Positions 8,507 through 18,742 of a stretch of DNA of 64,000 nt are shown here, piece by piece (position 1 is the first letter of the stretch; the number at the start of each line of letters is the position of its first letter). Location of the stretch: positions 310,001 to 374,000 of the forward strand of contig NZ_LWAH01000013.1 of the NCBI RefSeq assembly GCF_001632285.1, written 5' to 3'. Made by a program: the position numbers and the translations under genes. Below the pieces are notes generated by a model. The model saw nothing but the letters and a program-made list of their open reading frames with translations, was not told where the DNA came from and did no database searches. The stretch comes from Moraxella catarrhalis. Lineage in GTDB: Bacteria; Pseudomonadota; Gammaproteobacteria; Pseudomonadales; Moraxellaceae.

Positions 8507-8553
8507 CATGCAAATCACCTTATCCCAATTTAGGCATTAAGATGATTTGCATG
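8507..8553. terminator. Inverted repeat in the convergent gap between the TauE-like gene and frmB
   Basis: CATGCAAATCA (8507-8517) and TGATTTGCATG (8543-8553) are perfect 11-base inverted repeats with a 25-base loop; the right arm is inside the last codons of frmB. There is no T-run, so it may be a weak bidirectional terminator or an mRNA 3'-end stabiliser. Confidence 0.35.
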
Positions 8554-9360
8554 AAACTTAATATGTACTTCAATAAAACTTGCAACAAAAAAGTAACTGT
8601 GGTCATAGCCATCATGCAAGTTTAGTTCCACATTAATACCATTTTCTTGGGCAGCGGCAACGAACTGTTCAGGTTGCAACTGATTTGGATAAAAATCATC
8701 TGCCAAGCCTTGATCAATGTAAATGGGTGGAGCTTTGGTTGCTTTGGCTACCAAATAAGTGCTGTCATACTCACACCAATCAGACTCTTTTTCACCCAAA
8801 TACGCTGTAAATGCTTTTTGACCCCAAGGCGTCTTAGACGGATTAACAATGGGAGCAAAAGCAGAAATACTGGCATAAGCATCAGGGTTTTTTAGTCCAA
8901 TTTGTAGGGCGCCATGACCGCCCATGCTATGCCCACAGATTGCCTTTTGTCCGACATTGAAGTTCTTCTCAATCAGCCTAGGTAGCTCATCAACAATATA
9001 ATCATACATTTGATAATGTACTGACCAAGGGCTGGCGGTTGCATTGACATAAAATCCAGCACCTTGGCCTAAGTCATAAGCTTCATCATCAGGTACGGTT
9101 TCTCCACGAGGTGATGTATCAGGTATCACCAAAATTATACCGTACTTAGCAGCATACTGCTGAGCGCCTGATTTGGTCGAAAAATTCTCATCATTACAGG
9201 TTAACCCTGATAAATAATATAATACAGGTAAACAGGCACCTTTGAGTGCCTGCTTTGGTAGATAGACCGCAAAGGTCATCTCACTTTGGACTGCTTTAGA
9301 AACATGGCGATAACGGCGATGCTCACCATCAAACATTTTATGACAGCTGATTAATTCCAT
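8530..9360 (-). CDS. frmB: S-formylglutathione hydrolase
   Basis: A cytoplasmic esterase of 276 residues that hydrolyses S-formylglutathione to formate and glutathione, the second step of glutathione-dependent formaldehyde detoxification. The alpha/beta-hydrolase nucleophile elbow GHSMGGHGAL is seen at about residues 143-152, with the catalytic Asp in IDQGLADDF and His in HDGYDHSYFF near the C-terminus. LTCNDENFSTKSGAQ is the usual oxyanion-hole region. The ATG has a GGTGA Shine-Dalgarno. It begins 12 bases after frmA and is certainly co-transcribed. It is also known as estD or fghA in related mucosal pathogens. Confidence 0.93.
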   Translation of the reverse strand: MELISCHKMFDGEHRRYRHVSKAVQSEMTFAVYLPKQALKGACLPVLYYLSGLTCNDENFSTKSGAQQYAAKYGIILVIPDTSPRGETVPDDEAYDLGQGAGFYVNATASPWSVHYQMYDYIVDELPRLIEKNFNVGQKAICGHSMGGHGALQIGLKNPDAYASISAFAPIVNPSKTPWGQKAFTAYLGEKESDWCEYDSTYLVAKATKAPPIYIDQGLADDFYPNQLQPEQFVAAAQENGINVELNLHDGYDHSYFFVASFIEVHIKFHANHLNA

Positions 9361-9372
9361 AAGTCACCCAAG

Positions 9373-10506
<1,134 letters not shown>

Positions 10507-10633
10507 TTAATACATGTCACACAAAAACACATGTGTCACACAAATTGATTGCCCTTGGTCATATTCGTTTCAGGGGTTGCTATTATACTTGTTTAAACCG
10601 AAAATAAAAACCGTCAGTTACATTCATTAAAAT

Positions 10634-10666
10634 AAAAACAACCTGTATTGACACAGGTTGTTTTTT
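10634..10666 (-). terminator. Rho-independent terminator of gdhA
   Basis: AACAACCTGT (10637-10646) pairs perfectly with ACAGGTTGTT (10653-10662). On the minus strand it is followed by TTTTT. It lies 40 bases downstream of the gdhA stop and is T-rich on both sides. Confidence 0.8.
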
Positions 10667-10705
10667 GATCAGCGATGATAAAACAATCGATGATAAAATA
10701 ATCAA

Positions 10706-12046
10706 TCACAAAATGCCATAAGCGACTAACGCATTGGCAACTTTTAAAAAGCCTGCCACATTAGCACCTGTCATATAATCAACCACATCTTTGGTTTTAC
10801 CGTACTCTTTTGCTGCAGACAATAAATCATCATGGATATTTTTCATGATGCCTTGTAGTTTTTCATCCAACTCTGAGAAACTTTTATATTGGCGTACAGA
10901 GTTTTGGCTCATCTCAAGGCCCGAAACAGCCACACCGCCAGCATTAGCTGCTTTGCCTGGTGCATAAGTGATGCCATAACTGCGTACGATATCGATCGCT
11001 TGGGCATCTAATGGCATATTCGCCCCTTCTACAACATATTTGACACCACTTTCGACCAGCTGCTTAGCCTCTTGTTCACAGACTTCATTTTGCGTAGCAC
11101 ATGGCAATGCGATATCAGCAGCAAACTGCCAAGGTTTTGTATCTGGCAACCATTCACCACCAAATTTTTCGACATAATCACTTAACGGTTTGCGTGCATC
11201 TTTTTGAGCTTTCACCCAGTCAATTTTTTCTTGAGTAAAACCTTCATCGTCATGTAGCGTGCCTTGAGAGTCAGAAAAAGTGATGACTTTACCGCCAAGA
11301 TGCAAGGCTTTTTCGGCAGCATGTTGGGCAACATTACCCGCACCTGAAACCAAAACAGTTTTACCCTCTAAGGTATCGTCATTGGCTTTGAGCATATTAT
11401 CCAAAAAATACACCAAGCCATAGCCTGTTGCTTCATTACGAATCAAGCTACCGCCAAAACCTACGCCCTTACCTGTCAACACACCTTCATGTTTACGCGT
11501 CAGATTTTTATACATCGCAAACATATAGTTTACCTCACGGCTGCCAACACCGATATCACCTGCTGGCACATCCATATCTTTGCCGATGTTTTTGTGCAAT
11601 TCACGCATAAAAGCATAGCAAAAACGGCGAATTTCAGCATCTGATTTACCCTTAGGGTCAAAGTCAGAACCGCCTTTGCCACCGCCCATTGGTAAGCCTG
11701 TCAAAGCATTTTTAAAAATCTGCTCAAATCCTAAAAATTTTAGCACGCTTTCGTTTACGGTTGGGTGAAAACGCAAACCGCCTTTATAAGGCCCAATGGC
11801 GTTACTAAACTGCACACGCCAGCCACGATTGATCTCAACCTTGCCTTGGTCATTTTCCCAATTCACACGAAAGCTTATAATGCGGTCTGGCTCACAAAGA
11901 CGCTCAAACACCTTTAACTCTGCAAACTTAGGATTATTCTCATAAGCTTCTTCAATCGTCATAGCGACTTCTTGAACCGCTTGGATGAATTCGGGTTGAT
12001 GGGCGTAATTTTTTTCTATTTTTTTAACAACAGATTGGATACTCAT
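10706..12046 (-). CDS. gdhA: NADP-type glutamate dehydrogenase
   Basis: The hexameric enzyme interconverts 2-oxoglutarate plus ammonia and L-glutamate with NADP(H). Its 446 residues match E. coli GdhA. The family signature LPMGGGKGGSDFDPKGKS, with the catalytic Lys, lies at about 120-137, and the nucleotide-binding GAGNVAQHAA follows at about 236. Hut-derived glutamate could feed the TCA cycle through it in reverse. It is monocistronic, with its own terminator and a 310-bp upstream region holding a candidate operator. The ATG start (MSIQSVVKKIEKNYAHQ) lines up with family N-termini. Confidence 0.95.
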   Translation of the reverse strand: MSIQSVVKKIEKNYAHQPEFIQAVQEVAMTIEEAYENNPKFAELKVFERLCEPDRIISFRVNWENDQGKVEINRGWRVQFSNAIGPYKGGLRFHPTVNESVLKFLGFEQIFKNALTGLPMGGGKGGSDFDPKGKSDAEIRRFCYAFMRELHKNIGKDMDVPAGDIGVGSREVNYMFAMYKNLTRKHEGVLTGKGVGFGGSLIRNEATGYGLVYFLDNMLKANDDTLEGKTVLVSGAGNVAQHAAEKALHLGGKVITFSDSQGTLHDDEGFTQEKIDWVKAQKDARKPLSDYVEKFGGEWLPDTKPWQFAADIALPCATQNEVCEQEAKQLVESGVKYVVEGANMPLDAQAIDIVRSYGITYAPGKAANAGGVAVSGLEMSQNSVRQYKSFSELDEKLQGIMKNIHDDLLSAAKEYGKTKDVVDYMTGANVAGFLKVANALVAYGIL

Positions 12047-12115
12047 GTGATAAATCCCTTAGATTAATGGAAGCAAGGTTCGCCAATGTGATTTGACGAA
12101 CAGTTTTTGGCTTTT

Positions 12116-12143
12116 ATTGATAAGTAAAATACACTTTATCAAT
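12116..12143. promoter_or_regulatory. Inverted repeat upstream of gdhA, candidate operator
   Basis: ATTGATAAGT (12116-12125) faces ACTTTATCAAT (12133-12143), an inverted repeat with one extra base and a 7-base spacer, 70-97 bases upstream of the gdhA ATG. It could bind a regulator of glutamate metabolism; no factor is implied by the sequence. Confidence 0.3.
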
Positions 12144-12291
12144 TATAAATCATAAAAAATTATGATACTATAAGCAAATGTAATATACAGAAATTTTGGG
12201 CAGATTACAAGTGATTTTTAGAGAAATACCCACCATTTTAAATAAAAATAACCGTTAAAATATCGTATTTATATGAACTTTTATGCCACAA

Positions 12292-12324
12292 AAAACCGCT
12301 GCTTACTTTGGTGTAACAGCGGTT
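12292..12324 (-). terminator. Rho-independent terminator of the C13-peptidase gene
   Basis: AACCGCTG (12294-12301) pairs with CAGCGGTT (12317-12324). On the minus strand the stem is followed by TTTTT, 33 bases after the stop codon. Confidence 0.75.
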
Positions 12325-12356
12325 GTTAAGATATCATGACAATAGCCCATTTACTA

Positions 12357-13787
12357 TTAATTCAAGACAGACTTGGTATCCGTCACTTTATCAATCAATC
12401 CATAAGGAATGCTGATATTTGGATTGTCCTGATGATGAAATAACGCCTTTTGCAGCTCAGGTAGGGCAAGCTGCATGGCTTCACCAATAACCAACTGAGG
12501 CTCTGAAGGTTCAAAACCCATCAAAATCTCACGCTCTTTAATCTTGGGCAGGGCATCATAAAAAGCTGTCATTACCCCATCTGAGCGTGGCAGACTTTCA
12601 TTAAAAAATGCTCGACCAAAATAAGTCATATCCGCATCATCAGTACAGCCAAAAGAAGCTTTATCCGCCTTAGACGCTGTGATAATCATCGTATAAGGAT
12701 CTTTTAACGCATTGATAAAAGTGCCTGAATAGCACGCCGAAACAACAATGACACGCCAACGAATGCCTGATTTATCCAAAGCGGATTTTAACCAAAATGG
12801 GTCAATCTGACGCAAATTCATCGGGGGATTTGTTACCGCCAATTCACCAATCGGCTCACCATGTTCATCGACCGACCCGTGTGAGCTTAATACCAAAAAT
12901 AAAGCATCTTCATCAGGGTTCATCAGTCCGCCGATATGCTCAAGGCTTCGCTCAATGCTGGCGCGTGTGGCAATGGGGTACTCGCCCCAAGTGCTTGGGT
13001 TGTTAATCAAAGCAATCGAACGCCCTGCCGTATCAAATTTGACATCAAATAGTTGGCGTGCTTGAATGATCTCACTGGCAAAGACATCTTGCTCGCTGTA
13101 GCTGGCTGCCCCCAAAAAATACCATTCATGCCGACCCTTGCGACCTGCCTTCATCGCTTGCAACTGCTTGGGCAGTTGTGCTGCTTGCTCATAAAATACC
13201 AACTCATCCAACTCCACCAAAACCTCATCCATCTTGAAAATAGGCTGATTGATGGTGTTTTTTTGCCAAACAACCAATAAGACAATGCTTGCAATCAACA
13301 TCAAGACGGTTTCATACCAAGGCCAATTAAAACGCTTAGCAAAAATCAGTAATAATGCCGCTGTCTGCCATACAAATAATAATAAAAACAATGTGGGCAA
13401 AATGCTATGAAGCCAAAACGGCAATAGGCTTTCATTTTCAAGAAATTGTATGCCACTTTGAAATAAAACAAGCAAAGTATCTGCCGCCAGCCATAATATT
13501 GCTGGTACAAATAACAAGGCGTAATTTAATGACCGCTGTGCAATGATGATACCTGCAGCAACAATGATGGTTGGCCAAACCAAATAGCTGATTAATCCTT
13601 GCTCATTAAAATAACTGTCATTGGGTGCAGCAAGCCAAGCAAATAAAATATTTGCTGATAATGCGACCACCATAAAAGCGACTGCTTGAGCAAAAGTCGG
13701 CTTCGTAAGCCTAAAAGCACGCTCACTACCGACAAGCATCCATAAAGACGCACCCAGATTTGAGAAGAAATTTGACAAAAAACCCAT
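12357..13787 (-). CDS. Membrane-anchored peptidase C13 (legumain/caspase-fold) family protein
   Basis: A protein of about 476 residues in two parts. The N-terminal half has about five hydrophobic helices (AFMVVALSANILFAWLAA, SYLVWPTIIVAAGIIIAQ, YALLFVPAILWLAADTLL and others). The C-terminal half is a caspase-hemoglobinase fold with the catalytic dyad clearly visible: His in LVLSSHGS and Cys in VVSACYSG, followed by MTYFGRAFF. C13 enzymes cut after Asn/Asp in eukaryotes; bacterial members are poorly studied and the substrate is unknown. The start at 13787 (MGFLSNFFSNLG) is chosen because homologous N-termini begin there; the frame is open up to an ATG at 13871 with a comparably weak SD. Confidence 0.8.
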   Translation of the reverse strand: MGFLSNFFSNLGASLWMLVGSERAFRLTKPTFAQAVAFMVVALSANILFAWLAAPNDSYFNEQGLISYLVWPTIIVAAGIIIAQRSLNYALLFVPAILWLAADTLLVLFQSGIQFLENESLLPFWLHSILPTLFLLLFVWQTAALLLIFAKRFNWPWYETVLMLIASIVLLVVWQKNTINQPIFKMDEVLVELDELVFYEQAAQLPKQLQAMKAGRKGRHEWYFLGAASYSEQDVFASEIIQARQLFDVKFDTAGRSIALINNPSTWGEYPIATRASIERSLEHIGGLMNPDEDALFLVLSSHGSVDEHGEPIGELAVTNPPMNLRQIDPFWLKSALDKSGIRWRVIVVSACYSGTFINALKDPYTMIITASKADKASFGCTDDADMTYFGRAFFNESLPRSDGVMTAFYDALPKIKEREILMGFEPSEPQLVIGEAMQLALPELQKALFHHQDNPNISIPYGLIDKVTDTKSVLN

Positions 13788-13978
13788 TGAATGCTCGAAA
13801 GTTAGGTTCAAAAAGTTTGACCATTGTAACATATTGCAAAATAACTCAAAGCATAATTTTACATCAAGCATCCAAAATGCTTTAACGCTTTAAATACTTT
13901 CACAATTTAACAGATAGCTATTAATACAATATCATTTTTTAATCCGTTTAATCATATACACCCAAAATCAGTAGATAA

Positions 13979-14018
13979 AAAAAACCGCCATGAATCAACA
14001 GTTATCATTGGCGGTTTT
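13979..14018 (-). terminator. Rho-independent terminator of htpG
   Basis: AAAACCGCCA (13981-13990) pairs perfectly with TGGCGGTTTT (14009-14018). On the minus strand it is followed by further Ts. It lies 14 bases after the htpG stop. Confidence 0.8.
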
Positions 14019-14031
14019 AATATGGCAAAAA

Positions 14032-15966
14032 TTAGCCCATCAAAAGCTTATTAACACGCTTTAGATAGCCTGCTGGGTCATCAAGCTGACCACCATCTGC
14101 CAATAAAGCTTGATCAAAAATGACTTGTGCCAAGTCATCAAAATCATGGCTATTTTGCAGTTTATCAATCAAAGGATGGTTTGGGTTAATCTCAAGCACA
14201 GGTTTAATCTCTGGTACACTTTGCCCCATGGCTTTGAGCATCTGTGCCATCTGTGGCGTAAGCTCACCTTCACCAACAACCAAACAGGCTGGGCTATCTA
14301 CCAGACGGCTTGAGACACGCACATCTTTAGTACGCTTGCCCAATGTTGTTTTTAATTTTTCAACCACAGGCTGCATTTTTTCTTCAGCCTGCTTGGCTTC
14401 CTGCTTTTCATTTTCATCGGTAAATTCACCCAAGTCAACAGCACCTTTGGCAATATTTTGCAATGGCGTACCATCAAATTCATGTAAAAAGTTCATTGCC
14501 CACTCATCCACACGAGCAGTCATTAAGATAACTTCAATGCCTTTTTTCTTGAATAATTCAAGCTGTGGACTGTTTTTGGCGGCCGCCAAGTTATCTGCGG
14601 TGAGATAATAAATGGCTTTTTGACCATCTTTCATGCGGGCTTTATAATCACCAAAACCTGTTGCAATCTTATCATCGGTACTGGTTGCATAACGCAATAG
14701 CTTGGCAATGCGTTCTTGATTGGTCTGATCTTCACCCAAACCTTCTTTGAGTACATCGCCAAATTCTTGATAAAAATCGGCAAATTTTTGTTGCTTATCA
14801 GCATCTTCAGAGTTGGCAAGACTTGATAGTAGCGTCAATACACGGCGAGCATTACCCTCACGAATTGCCTTAACATCTCGTGATTCTTGCAAGATTTCAC
14901 GACTGACATTAAGTGGCAAATCAGCAGTATCAATCACCCCTTTGACAAAGCGTAAATACATGGGTAATAACTGCTCAGCATCTTCCATGATAAATACTCG
15001 TTTGACATACAATTTTAGCCCATGTTGCTGTTCACGAGCGTACAAGTCCATGGGTGCTTTACTTGGAATAAATAAAAGCTGCGTGTATTGCACTCGTCCT
15101 TCAACACGATTATGCGTATAGGCTAGGGGCTTGGCATAATCATAGCTTAAGTTTTTATAAAATTCATGATACTCATCGTCGCTAATATCGCTTGGGCTTT
15201 TTGTCCACAACGCATTGGCTTGGTTGACTGTTTCATAGTCATCGGTAGTAATGTATTCACCTTTGCCTGTCGGTTCACCATCTTCACCCAGCTCATCTTG
15301 CCAAATTTGCTTATGCATTTGAATCGGCAGGCTGATATGGTCAGAGTATTTATTTACCAGTGATTTTATGTGCTGGTCGTTTAAATAATTTGTCTCACTC
15401 TCGCCGCCGCCAGCATACTCATCTTTAAGATATAGCGTAATTGATGTTCCACGATTGGGTTTATGAATGCTCTCGGTGGTAAATTGCCCCGTACCATCAG
15501 ACACCCAACGCACGCCTTTATCAGCAGATTCGCCTGCTTTACGGCTTTCTACAACAATCTTATCAGCAACAATAAATCCTGAATAAAAACCGACGCCAAA
15601 CTGTCCAATCAGATGACCATCTTTTTTATCGCTATCAGCCAATTTATCCAAAAATGCCTTAGTGCCAGATTTTGCAATCGTACCCAAATGCTCAATGGCA
15701 TCCTCTTCGTTCATACCGATGCCATTATCGCTAAAGGTAATGGTTTTGGCAGTATTATCAATGTCGATACGAATCGCAAGCTCGCCATCATTTTCATACA
15801 AGCCATCATCAGAGGTTGCCAAAAATCTCAGCTTATCACAAGCATCAGAGGCATTTGACACCAGTTCTCGCACAAAAATATCAGCATTTGAGTACAGTGA
15901 ATGTGTCACCAAATGCAATAGCTGTGACACTTCAGCTTCAAAATGATGAGCGGTAGGATTGGTCAT
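14032..15966 (-). CDS. htpG: Hsp90-family chaperone HtpG
   Basis: A cytoplasmic homodimeric ATP-dependent chaperone of 644 residues. The GHKL ATPase domain shows FVRELVSNASDACDKLRF, DNGIGM and GQFGVGFYSGF; the middle-domain LNVSREIL and the C-terminal dimerisation domain follow. The start is ATG at 15966, 8 bases after an AGGAAG Shine-Dalgarno; the frame stays open for 34 more codons upstream, but that segment is not conserved-looking and overlaps the leader. A sigma32-type promoter lies about 75-100 bases upstream and a terminator follows the gene, so it is a single-gene heat-shock unit. Confidence 0.96.
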   Translation of the reverse strand: MTNPTAHHFEAEVSQLLHLVTHSLYSNADIFVRELVSNASDACDKLRFLATSDDGLYENDGELAIRIDIDNTAKTITFSDNGIGMNEEDAIEHLGTIAKSGTKAFLDKLADSDKKDGHLIGQFGVGFYSGFIVADKIVVESRKAGESADKGVRWVSDGTGQFTTESIHKPNRGTSITLYLKDEYAGGGESETNYLNDQHIKSLVNKYSDHISLPIQMHKQIWQDELGEDGEPTGKGEYITTDDYETVNQANALWTKSPSDISDDEYHEFYKNLSYDYAKPLAYTHNRVEGRVQYTQLLFIPSKAPMDLYAREQQHGLKLYVKRVFIMEDAEQLLPMYLRFVKGVIDTADLPLNVSREILQESRDVKAIREGNARRVLTLLSSLANSEDADKQQKFADFYQEFGDVLKEGLGEDQTNQERIAKLLRYATSTDDKIATGFGDYKARMKDGQKAIYYLTADNLAAAKNSPQLELFKKKGIEVILMTARVDEWAMNFLHEFDGTPLQNIAKGAVDLGEFTDENEKQEAKQAEEKMQPVVEKLKTTLGKRTKDVRVSSRLVDSPACLVVGEGELTPQMAQMLKAMGQSVPEIKPVLEINPNHPLIDKLQNSHDFDDLAQVIFDQALLADGGQLDDPAGYLKRVNKLLMG

Positions 15967-16330
15967 AATTTTCTTCCTATAACATAACAATTGTAATGAG
16001 TATTTGATCAAATACTTGATTTCGTTTTCGCTTATCAAGATAGGGATGATGAATATTTTTTCAAGCAAATGTTAGATAAAATATTGATTTATCATCATAT
16101 TTTATTACCCAAATGATAGATGAATTTTATTGCTTAAAACTTTCAAATAAAATCAATGGTGGTTTTGTTTAGCCATAGAATCTATATTCATTAAGCATAA
16201 CATCATAAAATAATCACAGTTACTAAACATACAAAAAACCATCACCACACGAAATTACTAATAAAAACTAGCTATTCTATCTACAACCTAGTAAAATAAG
16301 AAATTAGGTCTATAGCAAGCAAAAGAATTT
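15967..16330. other. 364-bp divergent intergenic region between htpG and the PBP1A gene
   Basis: Non-coding, strongly AT-rich. The htpG side holds the heat-shock promoter at 16038-16065. On the PBP1A side I see no promoter I would defend. Confidence 0.5.
16038..16065 (-). promoter_or_regulatory. Sigma32 (RpoH)-type heat-shock promoter of htpG
   Basis: On the minus strand CTTGAAA (16065-16059) is followed after 13 bases by CCCTATCT (16045-16038). The sigma32 consensus is CTTGAAA-N11-16-CCCCATNT, so the -35 is perfect and the -10 differs at one base. Position and gene function agree. Confidence 0.8.
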
Positions 16331-18691
16331 ATGTCTAAAAACACTTTTTCTGCGTCATTCATCGCCATTTTATCAAAAGTTATTTTGGGCGTATTGGCAT
16401 TATTTGCAATCTTAATTTTAGCATTTCCCATTGGGTTTTATGGCATGGTCATGTATCTTGAGCCAACTTTGCCTGATGTCAAAAATTTGGACAATTCCCG
16501 CTTTGAGATGCCGCTACAGATTTATACTGCCGACAACAAACTGATCGGACAATATGGTAATCGCTACTCTTTGCCTGTCACCTTTGACGAAATTCCTGAG
16601 CGTATGATTCAGGCATTTTTGGCGGCAGAAGACGATACTTTTTTTGAACACAGTGGCATCAGTGTCAAAGGCATGGGACGAGCATTGACCGAAGTTATCA
16701 GTGATAATGACGCTCAAACTGGTGGTTCAACCATTACCATGCAAGTGGCAAAAAACTATTTTTTAAGCCCTGAGCGTACCATTAATCGTAAGCTGACCGA
16801 ACTTTTTATCGCCCGCAAAATTGAAAATGAACTCACAAAAAATGAAATTTTAACACTATATGTTAATAAAATTTATTTAGGTGAAGGCACTTATGGTATT
16901 CAAGCTGCAGCACGCCGCTATTATTCCAAAAATCTAGAAAGCTTGACCATTGCCCAAATGGCGATGATCGCAGGCTTACCAAAAGCCCCTTCGGCCTACA
17001 ATCCTGTCGTTAATCCTGAACGGGCTATGGAGCGACGCAACTGGATTATCGGACGCATGCACCAAGAAGGCTTTATTACCGCTTCTGAAAAAGATGCCGC
17101 CATTGCTGAACCAATGGGGCTAAATATCTATCAAGAAAAACTTGATCTAAATATGCCTTATGTTGCAGAGATGGTACGCTCCACTTTGGTTGACCGCTAT
17201 GGCGAGGCGGTGATGGATTCAGGTTGGCGTGTTCAAACCACAATCAATAGTAGCTCACAACTTGCGGCCAATGCTGCCTTAGTGGGGGGTTTGCGTGATT
17301 ATGACCGTCGTCATGGTTGGCGAGGTGTTGAAGCAGAATCAGGGTCGCTTGAAGGTCGTAAAAATTTTGATCATATTTATCCTGCCAAAGTTACTAAGGT
17401 TCATAACCAAAGCTTTGAAGCTAAGCTTCAATCTGGAGAAACCGTAACCATCGGTTGGTCAGGTATGAATTGGGCGCGTCGCTACTATGATGCTAACCGT
17501 GTCGGTGGTGGCTACAGTAATGCTCATCAGATGGTCAAGGTTGGTAATATTGTGCGAATCTCTCCGATCAATGAAGCAAAAACAGCTTGGCGTATGGAAT
17601 CTATTCCCAAAGTTCAAGGTGCATTGGTCTCTTTAGACCCTGAAAATGGTGCTTTGCGTGCCGTTGTTGGTGGTTTTCATTTTAATCACAGCAAATTTAA
17701 TCGTGCTATCCAAGGCTATCGCCAACCAGGATCGATCATTAAGCCTTTTATTTTTGCTGCAGCACTTGAGTCTGGTCAATATACGCCAGATAGCTTAATC
17801 TCTGATGCTGCCATTCGTGTTGGTAGGTGGCAACCAAAAAATGCCGATGGACGCTACACAGGCGATATGACACTACGCCGTGCACTTACTTTATCACGCA
17901 ATACCCCAGCCATTCGCCTGCTGCGTTCAGCAGGTGTTGATGAATCTCGCCACCTAATGAATGCCATGGGTGGACTTGAGATAGAACGCATGCCGTCTAC
18001 ATTGGCATTGGCATTGGGTGCTGCTGACGCTACACCTTTACAAATGGCAACTGGTTTTGCTACCATCATTAATGGCGGTCATCGCATCCAGCCTTATTTT
18101 ATCGAAAGAATCTATAATTTTGACAATGAAACCATCTATCAAGCCAACCCACAGCAAGCCTGTGCACTTTGCTTTAATGAAAATCTTTCGGCAACTAATG
18201 CCAAATTGCTTGAATTATTTGAAGCCAATAAATCAGAGATTTCTACAGACACGCCTAGCGCACCAGCTGGCGATAGGCTACAACCAAGAAGCGCTCCACA
18301 ATATGTCGCTGCCACTCAAGCACCCCGCGTGCTTTCCCACCAAACGGCTTATGACATCTCCAATATGATGCGAGAGGTTATTACTAGCGGTACGGGTCGC
18401 AGAGCTCGTGCTTTGGGTCGTAGTGATGTTGGTGGTAAGACTGGTACCACTAACCTTGCCAAGGATGCTTGGTTTGCAGGCTTTCATCCTACTAATGTGG
18501 CTGTGGTTTGGGTGGGTTTTGATACGCCATCAACTTTAGGAAATAGTGAGTACGGTGGCGTGGCTGCATTACCAATTTGGGTGAATTTTATGAGCCATGA
18601 ACTTCGCAACACGCCTTCGCAATGGATCAGTCAAGAAGATCGGTCAAAAGCCGTCAAAGCGACCCAACAAGTTATTGATTTGAAAGATTAA
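16331..18691 (+). CDS. mrcA: Penicillin-binding protein 1A, bifunctional peptidoglycan glycosyltransferase/transpeptidase
   Basis: A class A PBP of 786 residues that polymerises lipid II and cross-links peptidoglycan in the periplasm. It has an N-terminal membrane anchor (VILGVLALFAILILAFPIGF), the GT51 domain with AAEDDTFFEHSG and GGSTITMQVAKN, an OB-like insert, and the transpeptidase domain with SxxK in GSIIKPF (Ser about 467), SRNT as SxN and GKTGTT as KTG. It is slightly shorter than E. coli PBP1A (850). Target of beta-lactams. The ATG has only a weak SD. It ends 6 bases before a shared convergent terminator. Confidence 0.94.
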   Translation: MSKNTFSASFIAILSKVILGVLALFAILILAFPIGFYGMVMYLEPTLPDVKNLDNSRFEMPLQIYTADNKLIGQYGNRYSLPVTFDEIPERMIQAFLAAEDDTFFEHSGISVKGMGRALTEVISDNDAQTGGSTITMQVAKNYFLSPERTINRKLTELFIARKIENELTKNEILTLYVNKIYLGEGTYGIQAAARRYYSKNLESLTIAQMAMIAGLPKAPSAYNPVVNPERAMERRNWIIGRMHQEGFITASEKDAAIAEPMGLNIYQEKLDLNMPYVAEMVRSTLVDRYGEAVMDSGWRVQTTINSSSQLAANAALVGGLRDYDRRHGWRGVEAESGSLEGRKNFDHIYPAKVTKVHNQSFEAKLQSGETVTIGWSGMNWARRYYDANRVGGGYSNAHQMVKVGNIVRISPINEAKTAWRMESIPKVQGALVSLDPENGALRAVVGGFHFNHSKFNRAIQGYRQPGSIIKPFIFAAALESGQYTPDSLISDAAIRVGRWQPKNADGRYTGDMTLRRALTLSRNTPAIRLLRSAGVDESRHLMNAMGGLEIERMPSTLALALGAADATPLQMATGFATIINGGHRIQPYFIERIYNFDNETIYQANPQQACALCFNENLSATNAKLLELFEANKSEISTDTPSAPAGDRLQPRSAPQYVAATQAPRVLSHQTAYDISNMMREVITSGTGRRARALGRSDVGGKTGTTNLAKDAWFAGFHPTNVAVVWVGFDTPSTLGNSEYGGVAALPIWVNFMSHELRNTPSQWISQEDRSKAVKATQQVIDLKD

Positions 18692-18696
18692 TAAAA

Positions 18697-18730
18697 AACA
18701 ACCCTGATGACCATTATCAGGGTTGTTTTT
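18697..18730. terminator. Bidirectional terminator between mrcA and the acyltransferase gene
   Basis: AACAACCCTGAT (18697-18708) pairs perfectly with ATCAGGGTTGTT (18716-18727), with T-runs on both strands. It sits between two convergent genes. Confidence 0.85.
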
Positions 18731-18742
18731 TTATAATTAGTT

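Larger units (their letters stand above)
12047..12356. other. 310-bp intergenic region upstream of gdhA
   Basis: AT-rich and non-coding. It holds the terminator of the upstream C13-peptidase gene (12292-12324) and an inverted repeat (12116-12143) near the gdhA start. Nothing else I can support. Confidence 0.5.

Noticed and set aside
14120..14608. A 162-codon plus-strand frame opposite htpG
   Set aside because: Antisense shadow of a highly conserved chaperone gene with no supporting signal.
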